Assembly (NCBI GenBank): GCA_002861535.1
Contig: PHFO01000012.1
Coordinates: forward strand, 1 to 32,923
Origin: Cyanobacteria bacterium M5B4
GTDB taxonomy: Bacteria > Cyanobacteriota > Cyanobacteriia > Pseudanabaenales > Pseudanabaenaceae
Direction of reading: 5' to 3'
Length of the DNA stretch: 32,923 nucleotides
This document shows positions 17,570 through 24,643 of this stretch, one piece after another. How positions within the stretch are numbered: position 1 is the first letter of the stretch; every line of letters begins with the position of its first letter. A model generated the notes under the pieces. It saw only the letters and a list, made by a program, of their open reading frames with translations, ran no database searches and had not been told where the DNA came from. A program made the position numbers and the translations under genes.

Positions 17570-18731
17570 AAATTTGCTTTTAATTGGCGGTGGTCATAGT
17601 CATGCCTTGGTATTGCATTATTGGCGCTCTTTGCCTGGAGTAGACTTGACTTTAATCAGCGAAAATTCTACTACTCCTTATTCGGGCATGGTGCCTGGTT
17701 ACATTGCCGGTTTCTACGATCGGGAGGAGTGTTTTATTGACTTAGAAGAACTATGCCACCGATCGGGGGCGCATTTTATTAAAGATAGGGTGACGGCTTT
17801 AGATTTAGATAGTCAAACCGTCAGAATTACCGATCGTTCTCTTAGTTTTGATCTGGTTTCTTTGGATATTGGTAGTAGTCCCCTTGTGCCCGACAGTGTT
17901 AGTAGTCCCTGGGTGATTCCTGTTAAACCGATCGGGCAGTTCCTGGCTCGTTGGGAGGAAATTAGACAAATCCATCGCCCTTTAACGATCGCTATTGTGG
18001 GGGGCGGAGCGGGGGGCGTAGAGTTAGCCTTTGCTATTGCATCTAAGTTGCAAAATTCTCAGATTCACTTAATTCATCAAGGTAAAAATTTACTACCTAG
18101 TCATAATGATTGGGTACAACAAAAGGCATTACAAAAGTTAGAAGCACGAGGTATCAAGGTGCATCTAAATAATGCGGTCGTCCAAGTTAAAGACCAGATT
18201 TTAAGCAGTCATACCGGTTTCCACTTGACCTGCGATTTTGTCCTTTGGGTCACCCAGGCTAGGGGTGCTTCCTGGCTGCGATCGAGTGGCTTGACCCTAG
18301 ACGATCGGGACTTTATTTTGGTCAATAATTGCTTACGATCGGTGTCCCATCCTTTTGTGTTTGCCAGCGGCGATATTGCTAGTTTAGTCAATTGCCCTCT
18401 CCCCAAGGCGGGTGTATTTGCAGTGCGGCAAGGATTGCCCCTATATCGCAATTTACGGCGGAGCTTGCACAATCAGTCCCTTGTTCCTTTCCGTCCCCCT
18501 GTCAACTACCTGAGTTTAATCGGTACTGGAGACGGTAGAGCGATCGCTTCCTGGGGACGATGGGGGGGCAGAAGGGCGGTGGCTATGGCATGTCAAAAAC
18601 TATATCGATCGGCGGTTTATGGCAAAATTAGGGAGGCACATACGCCAAGCAATTGCTTCTCCGTTTTAGAAGAGATCAGGACTTACGTTGCTTTTTCTGA
18701 AACCCTCTCCCTTTTTGGGAGAAGGGATTGA
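17550..18731 (+). CDS. FAD-dependent oxidoreductase similar to the N-terminal half of SelD fusions, C-terminus altered by a repeat
   Basis: From ATG 17550 this gives 393 residues. NLLLIGGGHSHALVLHYW is the FAD motif, YSGMVPGYIAGFY follows, IAIVGGGAGGVELAFAI is the NAD(P)H motif, and VFASGDIASL is the second FAD contact. This pattern is that of the NADH-dehydrogenase-like domain which in many cyanobacteria is fused to selenide, water dikinase (SelD). Here the dikinase half is absent. The last 17 or so residues (RTYVAFSETLSLFGRRD) and the stop codon come from a mobile repeat that starts at 18677. It is therefore either a stand-alone form or a truncated remnant. It overlaps the upstream gene, so it belongs to the same transcript. 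Confidence 0.82.
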   Translation: MVLSTAKNLLLIGGGHSHALVLHYWRSLPGVDLTLISENSTTPYSGMVPGYIAGFYDREECFIDLEELCHRSGAHFIKDRVTALDLDSQTVRITDRSLSFDLVSLDIGSSPLVPDSVSSPWVIPVKPIGQFLARWEEIRQIHRPLTIAIVGGGAGGVELAFAIASKLQNSQIHLIHQGKNLLPSHNDWVQQKALQKLEARGIKVHLNNAVVQVKDQILSSHTGFHLTCDFVLWVTQARGASWLRSSGLTLDDRDFILVNNCLRSVSHPFVFASGDIASLVNCPLPKAGVFAVRQGLPLYRNLRRSLHNQSLVPFRPPVNYLSLIGTGDGRAIASWGRWGGRRAVAMACQKLYRSAVYGKIREAHTPSNCFSVLEEIRTYVAFSETLSLFGRRD

Positions 18732-18753
18732 GAGATGAGTCAGTGTAAGTCCT
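18677..18753. repeat. Palindromic MITE-like repeat, copy D inside a coding region
   Basis: This 77-bp copy runs from CAGGACTTACG (18677-18687) to GTGTAAGTCCT (18743-18753) around the hairpin CTCTCCCTTTTTGGGAGA. The flanks AGAGAT (18671-18676) and AGAGCT (18754-18759) agree in five of six bases. It supplies the final codons and stop of the FAD oxidoreductase gene. Confidence 0.85.
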
Positions 18754-18803
18754 AGAGCTGATAAAATCAGCTATAAACATGCCCTTAGTGCTGACAAAAA
18801 CTT

Positions 18804-19295
18804 ATGAGTATTTCCTTTGAGCAAGCGATCGAAGCTACCGCATCTTTACTCAACCGATCGGATTTATCTCCCCAGCAATTAGGGGAAGAAATCGCCAGCC
18901 TAATTAGCACAGAAAGCGGTGCGCGGGGATTTTTTGTAACTTTTTTAACAGGAGATTGGGAACTTGCCGATCGTCCTACACCCTACATACTGCAAGCCCT
19001 GCGGGATTTCCCCCACCCCGCCGCGGAATTGTTGGTCAAAAACCTTGCCATGTCTACAGCAATGGCAATTACCCACCGCCGCAATCAGCAACTAGACCTC
19101 GCCCAGAGCTCCGATCGGGTACAACAGCGTTCCCGTCTGCTGATCCAACAAGTGGGCAGTCCCGAACTACAAACGATCGTGGCGGACATGAGCCGGGGAA
19201 ACTATGAATCCTTCTTCGACAAATGGGGCTATGACAGCGAACAGCGCCAGGCGATTGCTCAACAACTACAGGCTTGTCTGGAACAGCCAATCTAA
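18804..19295 (+). CDS. Conserved cyanobacterial hypothetical protein
   Basis: This 163-residue soluble, mainly helical protein has no family that I can name. Conserved-looking blocks are ESGARGFFVTFLTGDWELAD, AAELLVKNLAMSTAMAITHR, RVQQRSRLLIQ and SFFDKWGYDSEQRQAIAQQL. I recall similar proteins of unknown function in other cyanobacteria. It has no signal peptide, membrane segment or catalytic motif. The last 30 bp overlap the convergent DUF2949 gene. Confidence 0.75.
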   Translation: MSISFEQAIEATASLLNRSDLSPQQLGEEIASLISTESGARGFFVTFLTGDWELADRPTPYILQALRDFPHPAAELLVKNLAMSTAMAITHRRNQQLDLAQSSDRVQQRSRLLIQQVGSPELQTIVADMSRGNYESFFDKWGYDSEQRQAIAQQLQACLEQPI

Positions 19296-19472
19296 AATCT
19301 GGCTGAATTGATGAATGTTGATAAAACTCAACTGATATAACACCATCAACAGGGGAGCCTCCTGGCGTAACTGCATCCGTTTTGCCACATCCAATTGCTC
19401 CCGATCGATAATGCGGGAATTGAGCAGATATTCTTCTAAAATCCCCTGGTTAGGGGGTAGAACAAAACTCAT
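19266..19472 (-). CDS. DUF2949-family small protein
   Basis: The 68-residue protein contains LEEYLLNSRIIDREQLDVAKR, then PLLMVLYQLSFINIHQFSQI and LDWLF. This is the pattern of DUF2949, a small cyanobacterial family of unknown function resembling a fragment of the type II secretion/pilus GspE N-terminal fold. It starts 14 bp after the PAS-like gene and overlaps the convergent gene at its 3' end. Confidence 0.7.
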   Translation of the reverse strand: MSFVLPPNQGILEEYLLNSRIIDREQLDVAKRMQLRQEAPLLMVLYQLSFINIHQFSQILDWLFQTSL

Positions 19473-19486
19473 GGCACATTTCTAGT

Positions 19487-19888
19487 TCAAGGGCAGAAAC
19501 ATACATCATATTCCCTAGAAAAGCAACCGTTATTCAGCTGCAATTCCCCGTCTGTATCCATGGCGGTGAGGGTTCGGCGAGGCTCTTGGGAAACTTCTGC
19601 AAGGGGCAGTTCATCAACTTTTTCTACGGCGGGGCTAATAAATTCAAAGTGACTTGAGCCGTCCGGATGAATGATTATACTATAAATAACACTAGGTGAA
19701 ACTGTTAATAATTCTTGTAGTTCGGCTTCCTTAGAAGTCAAGACTTGCTTAAAATCTCTTTCGCAGATTAAGCACTGTTCTTTAGCAGATGCAAAAGCGT
19801 TAATTATTTGTCTGAAGTATTCAAATAATGCTTCTATTTTACTGTCCCATAGATTTAGGTTGCTGAAGGAAGGGGACTTGTCTTTCAT
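19487..19888 (-). CDS. Short protein with a truncated PAS-like domain
   Basis: The 133 residues start with a helical region (about 1-60). The segment LLTVSPSVIYSIIIHPDGSS and then FEFISPAVEKVDELPLAEV matches the first half of a PAS domain, as in cyanobacterial sensor kinases. After residue 102 the PAS pattern stops, and the tail RRTLTAMDTDGELQLNNGCF has no counterpart. It may be a remnant of a larger sensor protein or a small stand-alone protein. It follows the P450 gene in the same direction, with an 11-codon open frame between them. Confidence 0.5.
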   Translation of the reverse strand: MKDKSPSFSNLNLWDSKIEALFEYFRQIINAFASAKEQCLICERDFKQVLTSKEAELQELLTVSPSVIYSIIIHPDGSSHFEFISPAVEKVDELPLAEVSQEPRRTLTAMDTDGELQLNNGCFSREYDVCFCP

Positions 19889-19920
19889 TTGCTGACCTCA
19901 ATGTTGATTACGGTCTTCAT
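19885..19920 (-). CDS. 11-codon open frame coupled to the PAS-like gene
   Basis: On the minus strand GAGGAAAAAGCATG gives a good ribosome site and a frame encoding MKTVINIEVSK. Its TGA overlaps the next ATG in ATGA. It could be a leader peptide, a coupling device or the remnant of a lost gene. Nothing shows that it is translated. Confidence 0.2.
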   Translation of the reverse strand: MKTVINIEVSK

Positions 19921-19929
19921 GCTTTTTCC

Positions 19930-21285
19930 TCATAATTGCGAAATGCAAGAGCCTAATTTCTTACGGGTCATCTTCATGGTAAGATAGGGGGAAGGAGCGA
20001 CTGTAACGCCTCTTCTGGTGGGTTTGATGGGTCTACCTAAACGATCGGGTAAAATGCGATAGTCAAATTGGCATAGTAAAGACAAAAGTACCATTTTCAT
20101 TTCCATCATTGCAAAGGCTGCGCCGATACAACGTCTGCCACCGCCGCCAAAGGGGATGTATTCGTAGGGAGAAAACTGTCTTTCTAAAAAACGATCGGGG
20201 TTGAATCTCTTGGCTTCTTTGTAGATGTCTTCTCTTTGGTGTAAAAGATAGATGCAGGGTACTAGGGCTGTTCCGGCAGTAAAAGTATAGTCGCCTAAGG
20301 TAAAGTCATGGCGGGGAATGCGAGGCTCAGTTAAAATGGCAATGGGATAAAGACGCAGGCTTTCTTGACAGACGGCGTGTAAGTAGTTTAACTTCCCGAT
20401 CGTTTCTGTATTGCCATCCCATTGTTTAATTTCGTTTAGTAGTCTTTGTTTGATGCTAGGATCGCGATCGATAAAATAAAGACACCAAGATAGAGCCGAA
20501 GCGGTTGTTTCATGTCCAGCTAACAATAAGGTGAGGAGTTGGTCTCTTATTTCTTTGTCTGTCATGGGATTTCCTTCTTCATCTCTGGCACTGAGCATTA
20601 AACTTAAAATGTCAGCACCTAATCCTTGTTTGCGTCTTTCGTCGATTTGAGCAAAAATAAGCCGATCGATTGCCGTTCTCCGTCGCACAAATTGCCCCCA
20701 GGCTGTCCAGTTTTGTTGCAACCAAGGTAAAAAAATAGCACTCGCGCGCCAAGGGGATGCCACTGCTTCGGTCATTTCCGTCAGCAGTTGTTCTAACTGG
20801 GTGTAACGCTCCCCTGTCTCTAGTCCAAATACTACGCGCAGAATAATGCCCAGGGAGATTTTTTGCATCACCGCTCGTACCCTGACTTTTGCTCCTTGGT
20901 ATGCCCCCAGGACGGCATCGGCAATTTCTGCCACTTTTTCGCTGTAGGTGCGCAACCGATCGCCATGGAAGGGAGGCATGAGTAATTTCCGCTGTCTTTG
21001 GTGCGCCTCTCCGTCCAATAATAGCAGGGAATATTCCCCCACTATGGGCTTGAGGATGGTAGCGCCCATACCGGAATCAAACTGGCGCGGGTCTGCCCCT
21101 AATACTTGTTGCACATATTCAGGATGATTGACAAACACAAAAGGGACAAAGGATTGCCATCTTGCAGTAAATAAATCGCCATAATCTCGAAAATTACTCT
21201 CCATATAGCTGAGGGGATCAGCAATCCACTCTATAAGTTGCAGGGCGGGGGGGTGGGCACTACCAGGGGGAAGCAAGTTTGGCAT
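19930..21285 (-). CDS. Cytochrome P450, CYP110-like
   Basis: This is a full-length P450 of 451 residues. It starts with the PPG turn, and FDSGMGATILKPIVGEYSLL and GEAHQRQRKLLMPPFHGDRL are typical of the cyanobacterial CYP110 family. The I-helix oxygen-binding motif is AGHETT, the K-helix ExxR is ESLR, and the heme loop is FGGGGRRCIG with the axial Cys386. CYP110 members oxidise alkanes, fatty acids or terpenes; the substrate here is unknown. There is no membrane anchor and no reductase gene nearby, so it probably uses ferredoxin. A mobile repeat lies 37 bp upstream of the start. Confidence 0.93.
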   Translation of the reverse strand: MPNLLPPGSAHPPALQLIEWIADPLSYMESNFRDYGDLFTARWQSFVPFVFVNHPEYVQQVLGADPRQFDSGMGATILKPIVGEYSLLLLDGEAHQRQRKLLMPPFHGDRLRTYSEKVAEIADAVLGAYQGAKVRVRAVMQKISLGIILRVVFGLETGERYTQLEQLLTEMTEAVASPWRASAIFLPWLQQNWTAWGQFVRRRTAIDRLIFAQIDERRKQGLGADILSLMLSARDEEGNPMTDKEIRDQLLTLLLAGHETTASALSWCLYFIDRDPSIKQRLLNEIKQWDGNTETIGKLNYLHAVCQESLRLYPIAILTEPRIPRHDFTLGDYTFTAGTALVPCIYLLHQREDIYKEAKRFNPDRFLERQFSPYEYIPFGGGGRRCIGAAFAMMEMKMVLLSLLCQFDYRILPDRLGRPIKPTRRGVTVAPSPYLTMKMTRKKLGSCISQL

Positions 21286-21321
21286 TGGAGTTGGGCTATG
21301 GTTGACTAAGTTAATTTTATA

Positions 21322-21394
21322 CAGGACTTACGTTGCTTTTTCTGGAACCCTCTCCCAAAAAGGGAGAGGGAATTTTTCCTTAGTGTAAGTCCTG
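21322..21394. repeat. Palindromic MITE-like repeat, copy E with 6-bp target duplication
   Basis: This 73-bp copy runs from CAGGACTTACG (21322-21332) to GTGTAAGTCCTG (21383-21394) around the hairpin CCCTCTCCCAAAAAGGGAGAGGG. It is flanked by perfect direct repeats TTTATA at 21316-21321 and 21395-21400. It lies between the P450 gene and the transketolase-like gene, which are divergent. Confidence 0.88.
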
Positions 21395-21503
21395 TTTATA
21401 GTCATCACCAATGCTATCGAAACGATTGACTGTTTTCTATATCAAAAGTGCGAGACTCCTTACTATCTGCGTTACGATCGGGAGAAAATGAGGAAAGTTT
21501 GAG

Positions 21504-23671
21504 ATGTCGAATTTTTGTGAAGGAATTTTATACTACAGCCCCCTAGAAGAAGAATTTAATACCTACGGCAAAAATGCTGCTGTTACCGGTAAGGCGATCG
21601 CTACGATCGATGCGACTAGCGCCTACCAAACTATGCTGGGTGCCGATGCTCTAAGATATTTGACCTTGCAAATGACGGCAACTAAGGCATCGGGGCACCC
21701 AGGGGGCTTTGCCAGTATTGCCGATACGATCGCGGCGTTGGTCATGCTGGGGCATAAAAATATCATCACTGAAGTGGGGCACCACGCCCCCGGCTTCTAT
21801 AGCAATGTTTTCCTCGATCGCTCCTTAGAGGCAATGGGAATCACTACCGTCTTTGAACTCTGCCAGCGCTTCCGCGAAACCCACGGACTCCTGGGACATC
21901 TATCGGGACAAATTCCCGGGCTACTCAATCCGGCGGGTCCCCTGGGACAGGGACAACACTTTGCCATGGCGGGGGCGAAGCTCCACCCGGGGGTGCTATT
22001 CCCCGTCACGATCGGGGATGGGGGACTAGGAGAACCCTACGTTATGAGCAGTATGCAGCACTTCCATACCGCCTATCCCCAAGTGACTAACTTTTTGCCG
22101 ATTTTAGTCTGGAATGGCTTTTCCCAAGAACACCACAGCATGGTGTCAACTAAATCTAATCACGAAATGATTACCTACTGGCAGGGCAATGGCTTTAAGG
22201 AAGTAATTTTGATCGATGCTAAGGATTTTGATGATGCCCAGCAACCAGGGGACTATGTAGATAGCACGCTGTTTTCGCTGAAAAAACGGCTCACCTTTAC
22301 CCAAGCTCTTTTGGAAGCTACCGATCGGGCGGCGAAATCCGCTCTCCAGGGCAATCTCACTGTCTTGATTGTCAAGCAACTGAAGGGAGCAGGAGTCCAC
22401 GATCGGGGGGCAAAATCCCACAACCTCTACGGGCACCACACCCTCGATAACCCCCAAATTATCGCCGCTTTGCAACAGGGTGCCCTTTCCCCCGAAGCAT
22501 GGCAACTGGTACGCACTAACTGGACCCGATCAGCGGGAGGACCAGCAAGTGAAGTCGTGGTCACGGAACAGGAGCTGCCCCTCTCTCCCCTGCCCCAGTT
22601 GCCTCTCCAGGAATTTGCCCCGGGAGATAAGCAAGTCGCCACCACCGCGATGGGCACGATCGTGGGCTATGTAGGACAACAGGATAAAAACTTCGTTGTC
22701 ACTAATGCGGATGGCAATGCCGCGTCGGGAATTAACAACATCAATCAAGCCCTCAAAATCATCCACCCCACCAGCGATGACACCTACTTTCAGCAACCCC
22801 AGGGACAGGTTTACGAACCCCTCAGCGAAGATGCCTGCGCCGGTTTAGCTGTTGCCCAGGCATTGTTTGGTGCCCGATCGTTGTGGTGCTCCTACGAATC
22901 CTTCGCCATCAACGGACTCCCCATCTGGCAGACCGTGACCCAAGCTATGGCAGAATTGCGGCGACCCACCCCCGCCACTATTTGCCTCTTTACCGCTGGT
23001 GCCCTGGAACAAGGCAGGAACGGCTGGACCCACCACGCCCGGAAATCGAAAACTACTTTGCGGCAATGATGCGCAACGGCAACGTCTTCCCCCTCTTCCC
23101 CATCGATGCCAATAGTATCCAAGTGTGCTACGAGTGGGCACTAAGCCAACAAAACAAAGGCATTACCATCACTGCCAGCAAAACCCCCCTTCCCATCCAC
23201 AGCGATTTCGCCACCACCCGCCAAGCCTTAACTGACGGGGCTGTCCTGCTCAAACAGCACTCCGGCAATAAAACGATCGTTTTTGCTGTAGTAGGGGATA
23301 TGGTGCTATTACCAGTCCTCCAAGCCGCGGAAACCCTGGCATCCCAAGGCATTGGCTCTAAAATAATCAGCGTTGTTAGCCCCCGCCGCCTCTACCGTCC
23401 CACCGATATTGCTACGGAAAATTGCGCCCAAGCAGATACCGACTTCCTCTCCGACAGTGACTTCGATCGGCTGTTTGGCGGTGATGCCCTCCTGGGGATT
23501 ACCGGCGGCAGTAGCGCCATGCTCGAACCAGTCATACTCAGAAGCAAGCTCGATCGGGATGTGATCTGTTGGAAACGGGGCGAGACCTGTGCCAGTGCCG
23601 ACCAAGTGATGGCATTGAACGGTCTATCTAGCGAGCGAATTGTGGGGCAAGCACAAAAAATCCTTGCTTAA
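21504..23671 (+). pseudogene. Transketolase-like thiamine-diphosphate enzyme, frameshifted
   Basis: Two frames make one enzyme of about 722 residues. Frame one (from 21504) carries the pyrophosphate domain: SGHPGGFASIADT, GPLGQGQHFAMAG, and the Mg/ThDP motif GDGGLGEP with a downstream VWNGF. It continues into the pyrimidine domain to QGRNGWTHH. Frame two (to 23671) resumes with RPEIENYFAAMMRNGNVFPL, then HSDFATTRQ and the C-terminal domain. The join is at 23034-23036, where reading CAC-CA(N)-CGC-CCG restores the frame, so one base is missing. The sequence differs clearly from the standard Calvin-cycle transketolase and may be a phosphoketolase-side or uncharacterised branch. It may be truly broken or a sequencing error. 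Confidence 0.85.
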
Positions 23672-23693
23672 ACTTTGCTGGGTCTGCTATATT
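23664..23693 (+). promoter_or_regulatory. Likely promoter of tRNA-Gln
   Basis: TTGCTT (23664-23669) and TATATT (23688-23693) are spaced by 18 bp. The -35 overlaps the transketolase-like stop codon and the predicted start is about 7 nt before the mature tRNA. Confidence 0.5.
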
Positions 23694-23706
23694 AGTTTAC
23701 GTGAAT

Positions 23707-23778
23707 TGGGGTGTCGCCAAGCGGTAAGGCATCTGGTTTTGGTCCAGACATTCCGAGGTTCGAATCCTTGCACCCCAG
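23707..23778 (+). tRNA. tRNA-Gln(UUG)
   Basis: This is a complete 72-nt cloverleaf. The acceptor is TGGGGTG/CACCCCA, the D arm contains GCCAAGCGGTAAGGC, and the anticodon stem TCTGG/CCAGA encloses loop TTTTGGT with anticodon TTG at 23739-23741. The T arm contains GAGGTTCGAATCCTT. The discriminator is G and CCA is not encoded. In cyanobacteria this tRNA is first charged with glutamate and then amidated by GatCAB. Confidence 0.96.
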
Positions 23779-23873
23779 TAAACTAAACTAGCTTTATTTT
23801 TAGCAGACCAACGGAGGGGAGTGTCTACCTACGTCAACCTAATGGTAAATTGAACTGAGGTAGGCAAGTTCCC

Positions 23874-24425
23874 ATGGGCAAGCAAAGCAAGATCAAGATT
23901 ACTATCCCCCCTGTCAATATTGACCCGATCAAACTAGGCTTTGTGGTCTTTTTGGGGGTGTGGGGACTTAATGGTGCCCTGGACTACGAAAAGTTCTTCT
24001 TCTTGCACAACTTCAACCTCATTATTCATGAAGCGGGGCATGTTGTCTTTATGTTTTTGGGAGAGTTCGTTCATTTTTTGGGAGGGACTCTTTTACAGTT
24101 AATTGTACCGATCGTGGCAATTACCAGTTTTTATTTGCGGCAAGAATATTACAGTAGTTCTGTCTGTTTGTTTTGGCTATCGGTGAACTTCTTTGATGTT
24201 TCCCGCTACATGTCTGACGCTAGAAGTCAAGAACTACCTCTACTAGGAGGTGAAGCAGTAACCCATGATTGGTTCTATTTGTTTGGCACTATGGGATTGT
24301 TGAACTATGATAAAACGATCGGTGGATTTGTCTACTGTTTGGCCTGTTTAACTTGCTTAGGGGCAATTTTAGGGGGGTGTTATTTCTCACAGACTAAATT
24401 TAACCGCGATCGGATTTATCCCTAG
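23874..24425 (+). CDS. Membrane protein with HEAGH motif (M50-like)
   Basis: This 183-residue protein has four or so hydrophobic segments (about 20-38, 48-63, 66-88, 95-110) and one near the C-terminus (150-170). HEAGH at 52-56 lies within a hydrophobic stretch (NLIIHEAGHVVFMFLG), as in intramembrane zinc peptidases of the M50 type. GGTLLQLIVPI follows, and GGEAVTHDW could offer further ligands. The NPDG third-ligand motif of site-2 proteases is not seen, so protease activity is only a possibility. It is a single gene between tRNA-Gln and a mobile repeat, convergent with mutS2. Confidence 0.7.
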   Translation: MGKQSKIKITIPPVNIDPIKLGFVVFLGVWGLNGALDYEKFFFLHNFNLIIHEAGHVVFMFLGEFVHFLGGTLLQLIVPIVAITSFYLRQEYYSSSVCLFWLSVNFFDVSRYMSDARSQELPLLGGEAVTHDWFYLFGTMGLLNYDKTIGGFVYCLACLTCLGAILGGCYFSQTKFNRDRIYP

Positions 24426-24439
24426 GGTCTGATATTTTA

Positions 24440-24590
24440 CAGGACTTACGTTGCTTTTTTTGAAACCCTAGCCCTCTCCCAAAAAGGGAGAGGGGACTTC
24501 CCCTGAGCTTGTCGAGGGGGAGAAGGGATTGAGGGGAATTTTATTTTAATCAAAATGAGATAAGCATTCCTAAGTGTTAACGTCAGTTCG
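24440..24590. repeat. Palindromic MITE-like repeat, copy F (right end decayed)
   Basis: CAGGACTTACG is at 24440-24450, followed by the hairpin CCCTCTCCCAAAAAGGGAGAGGG and CCCCTGAGCTTGTCGAGGGGG. The left flank ATTTTA (24434-24439) recurs at 24538-24543, but a degenerate right end (CCTAAGTGTTAACGTC) sits further on, near 24569-24584, so the true limit is uncertain. It lies between the convergent HEAGH gene and mutS2. Confidence 0.75.
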
Positions 24591-24643
24591 GGATAAGAAA
24601 AGTCGATACTGCTTGAAATATTAAAACGCACTCAGGTTAAGTG

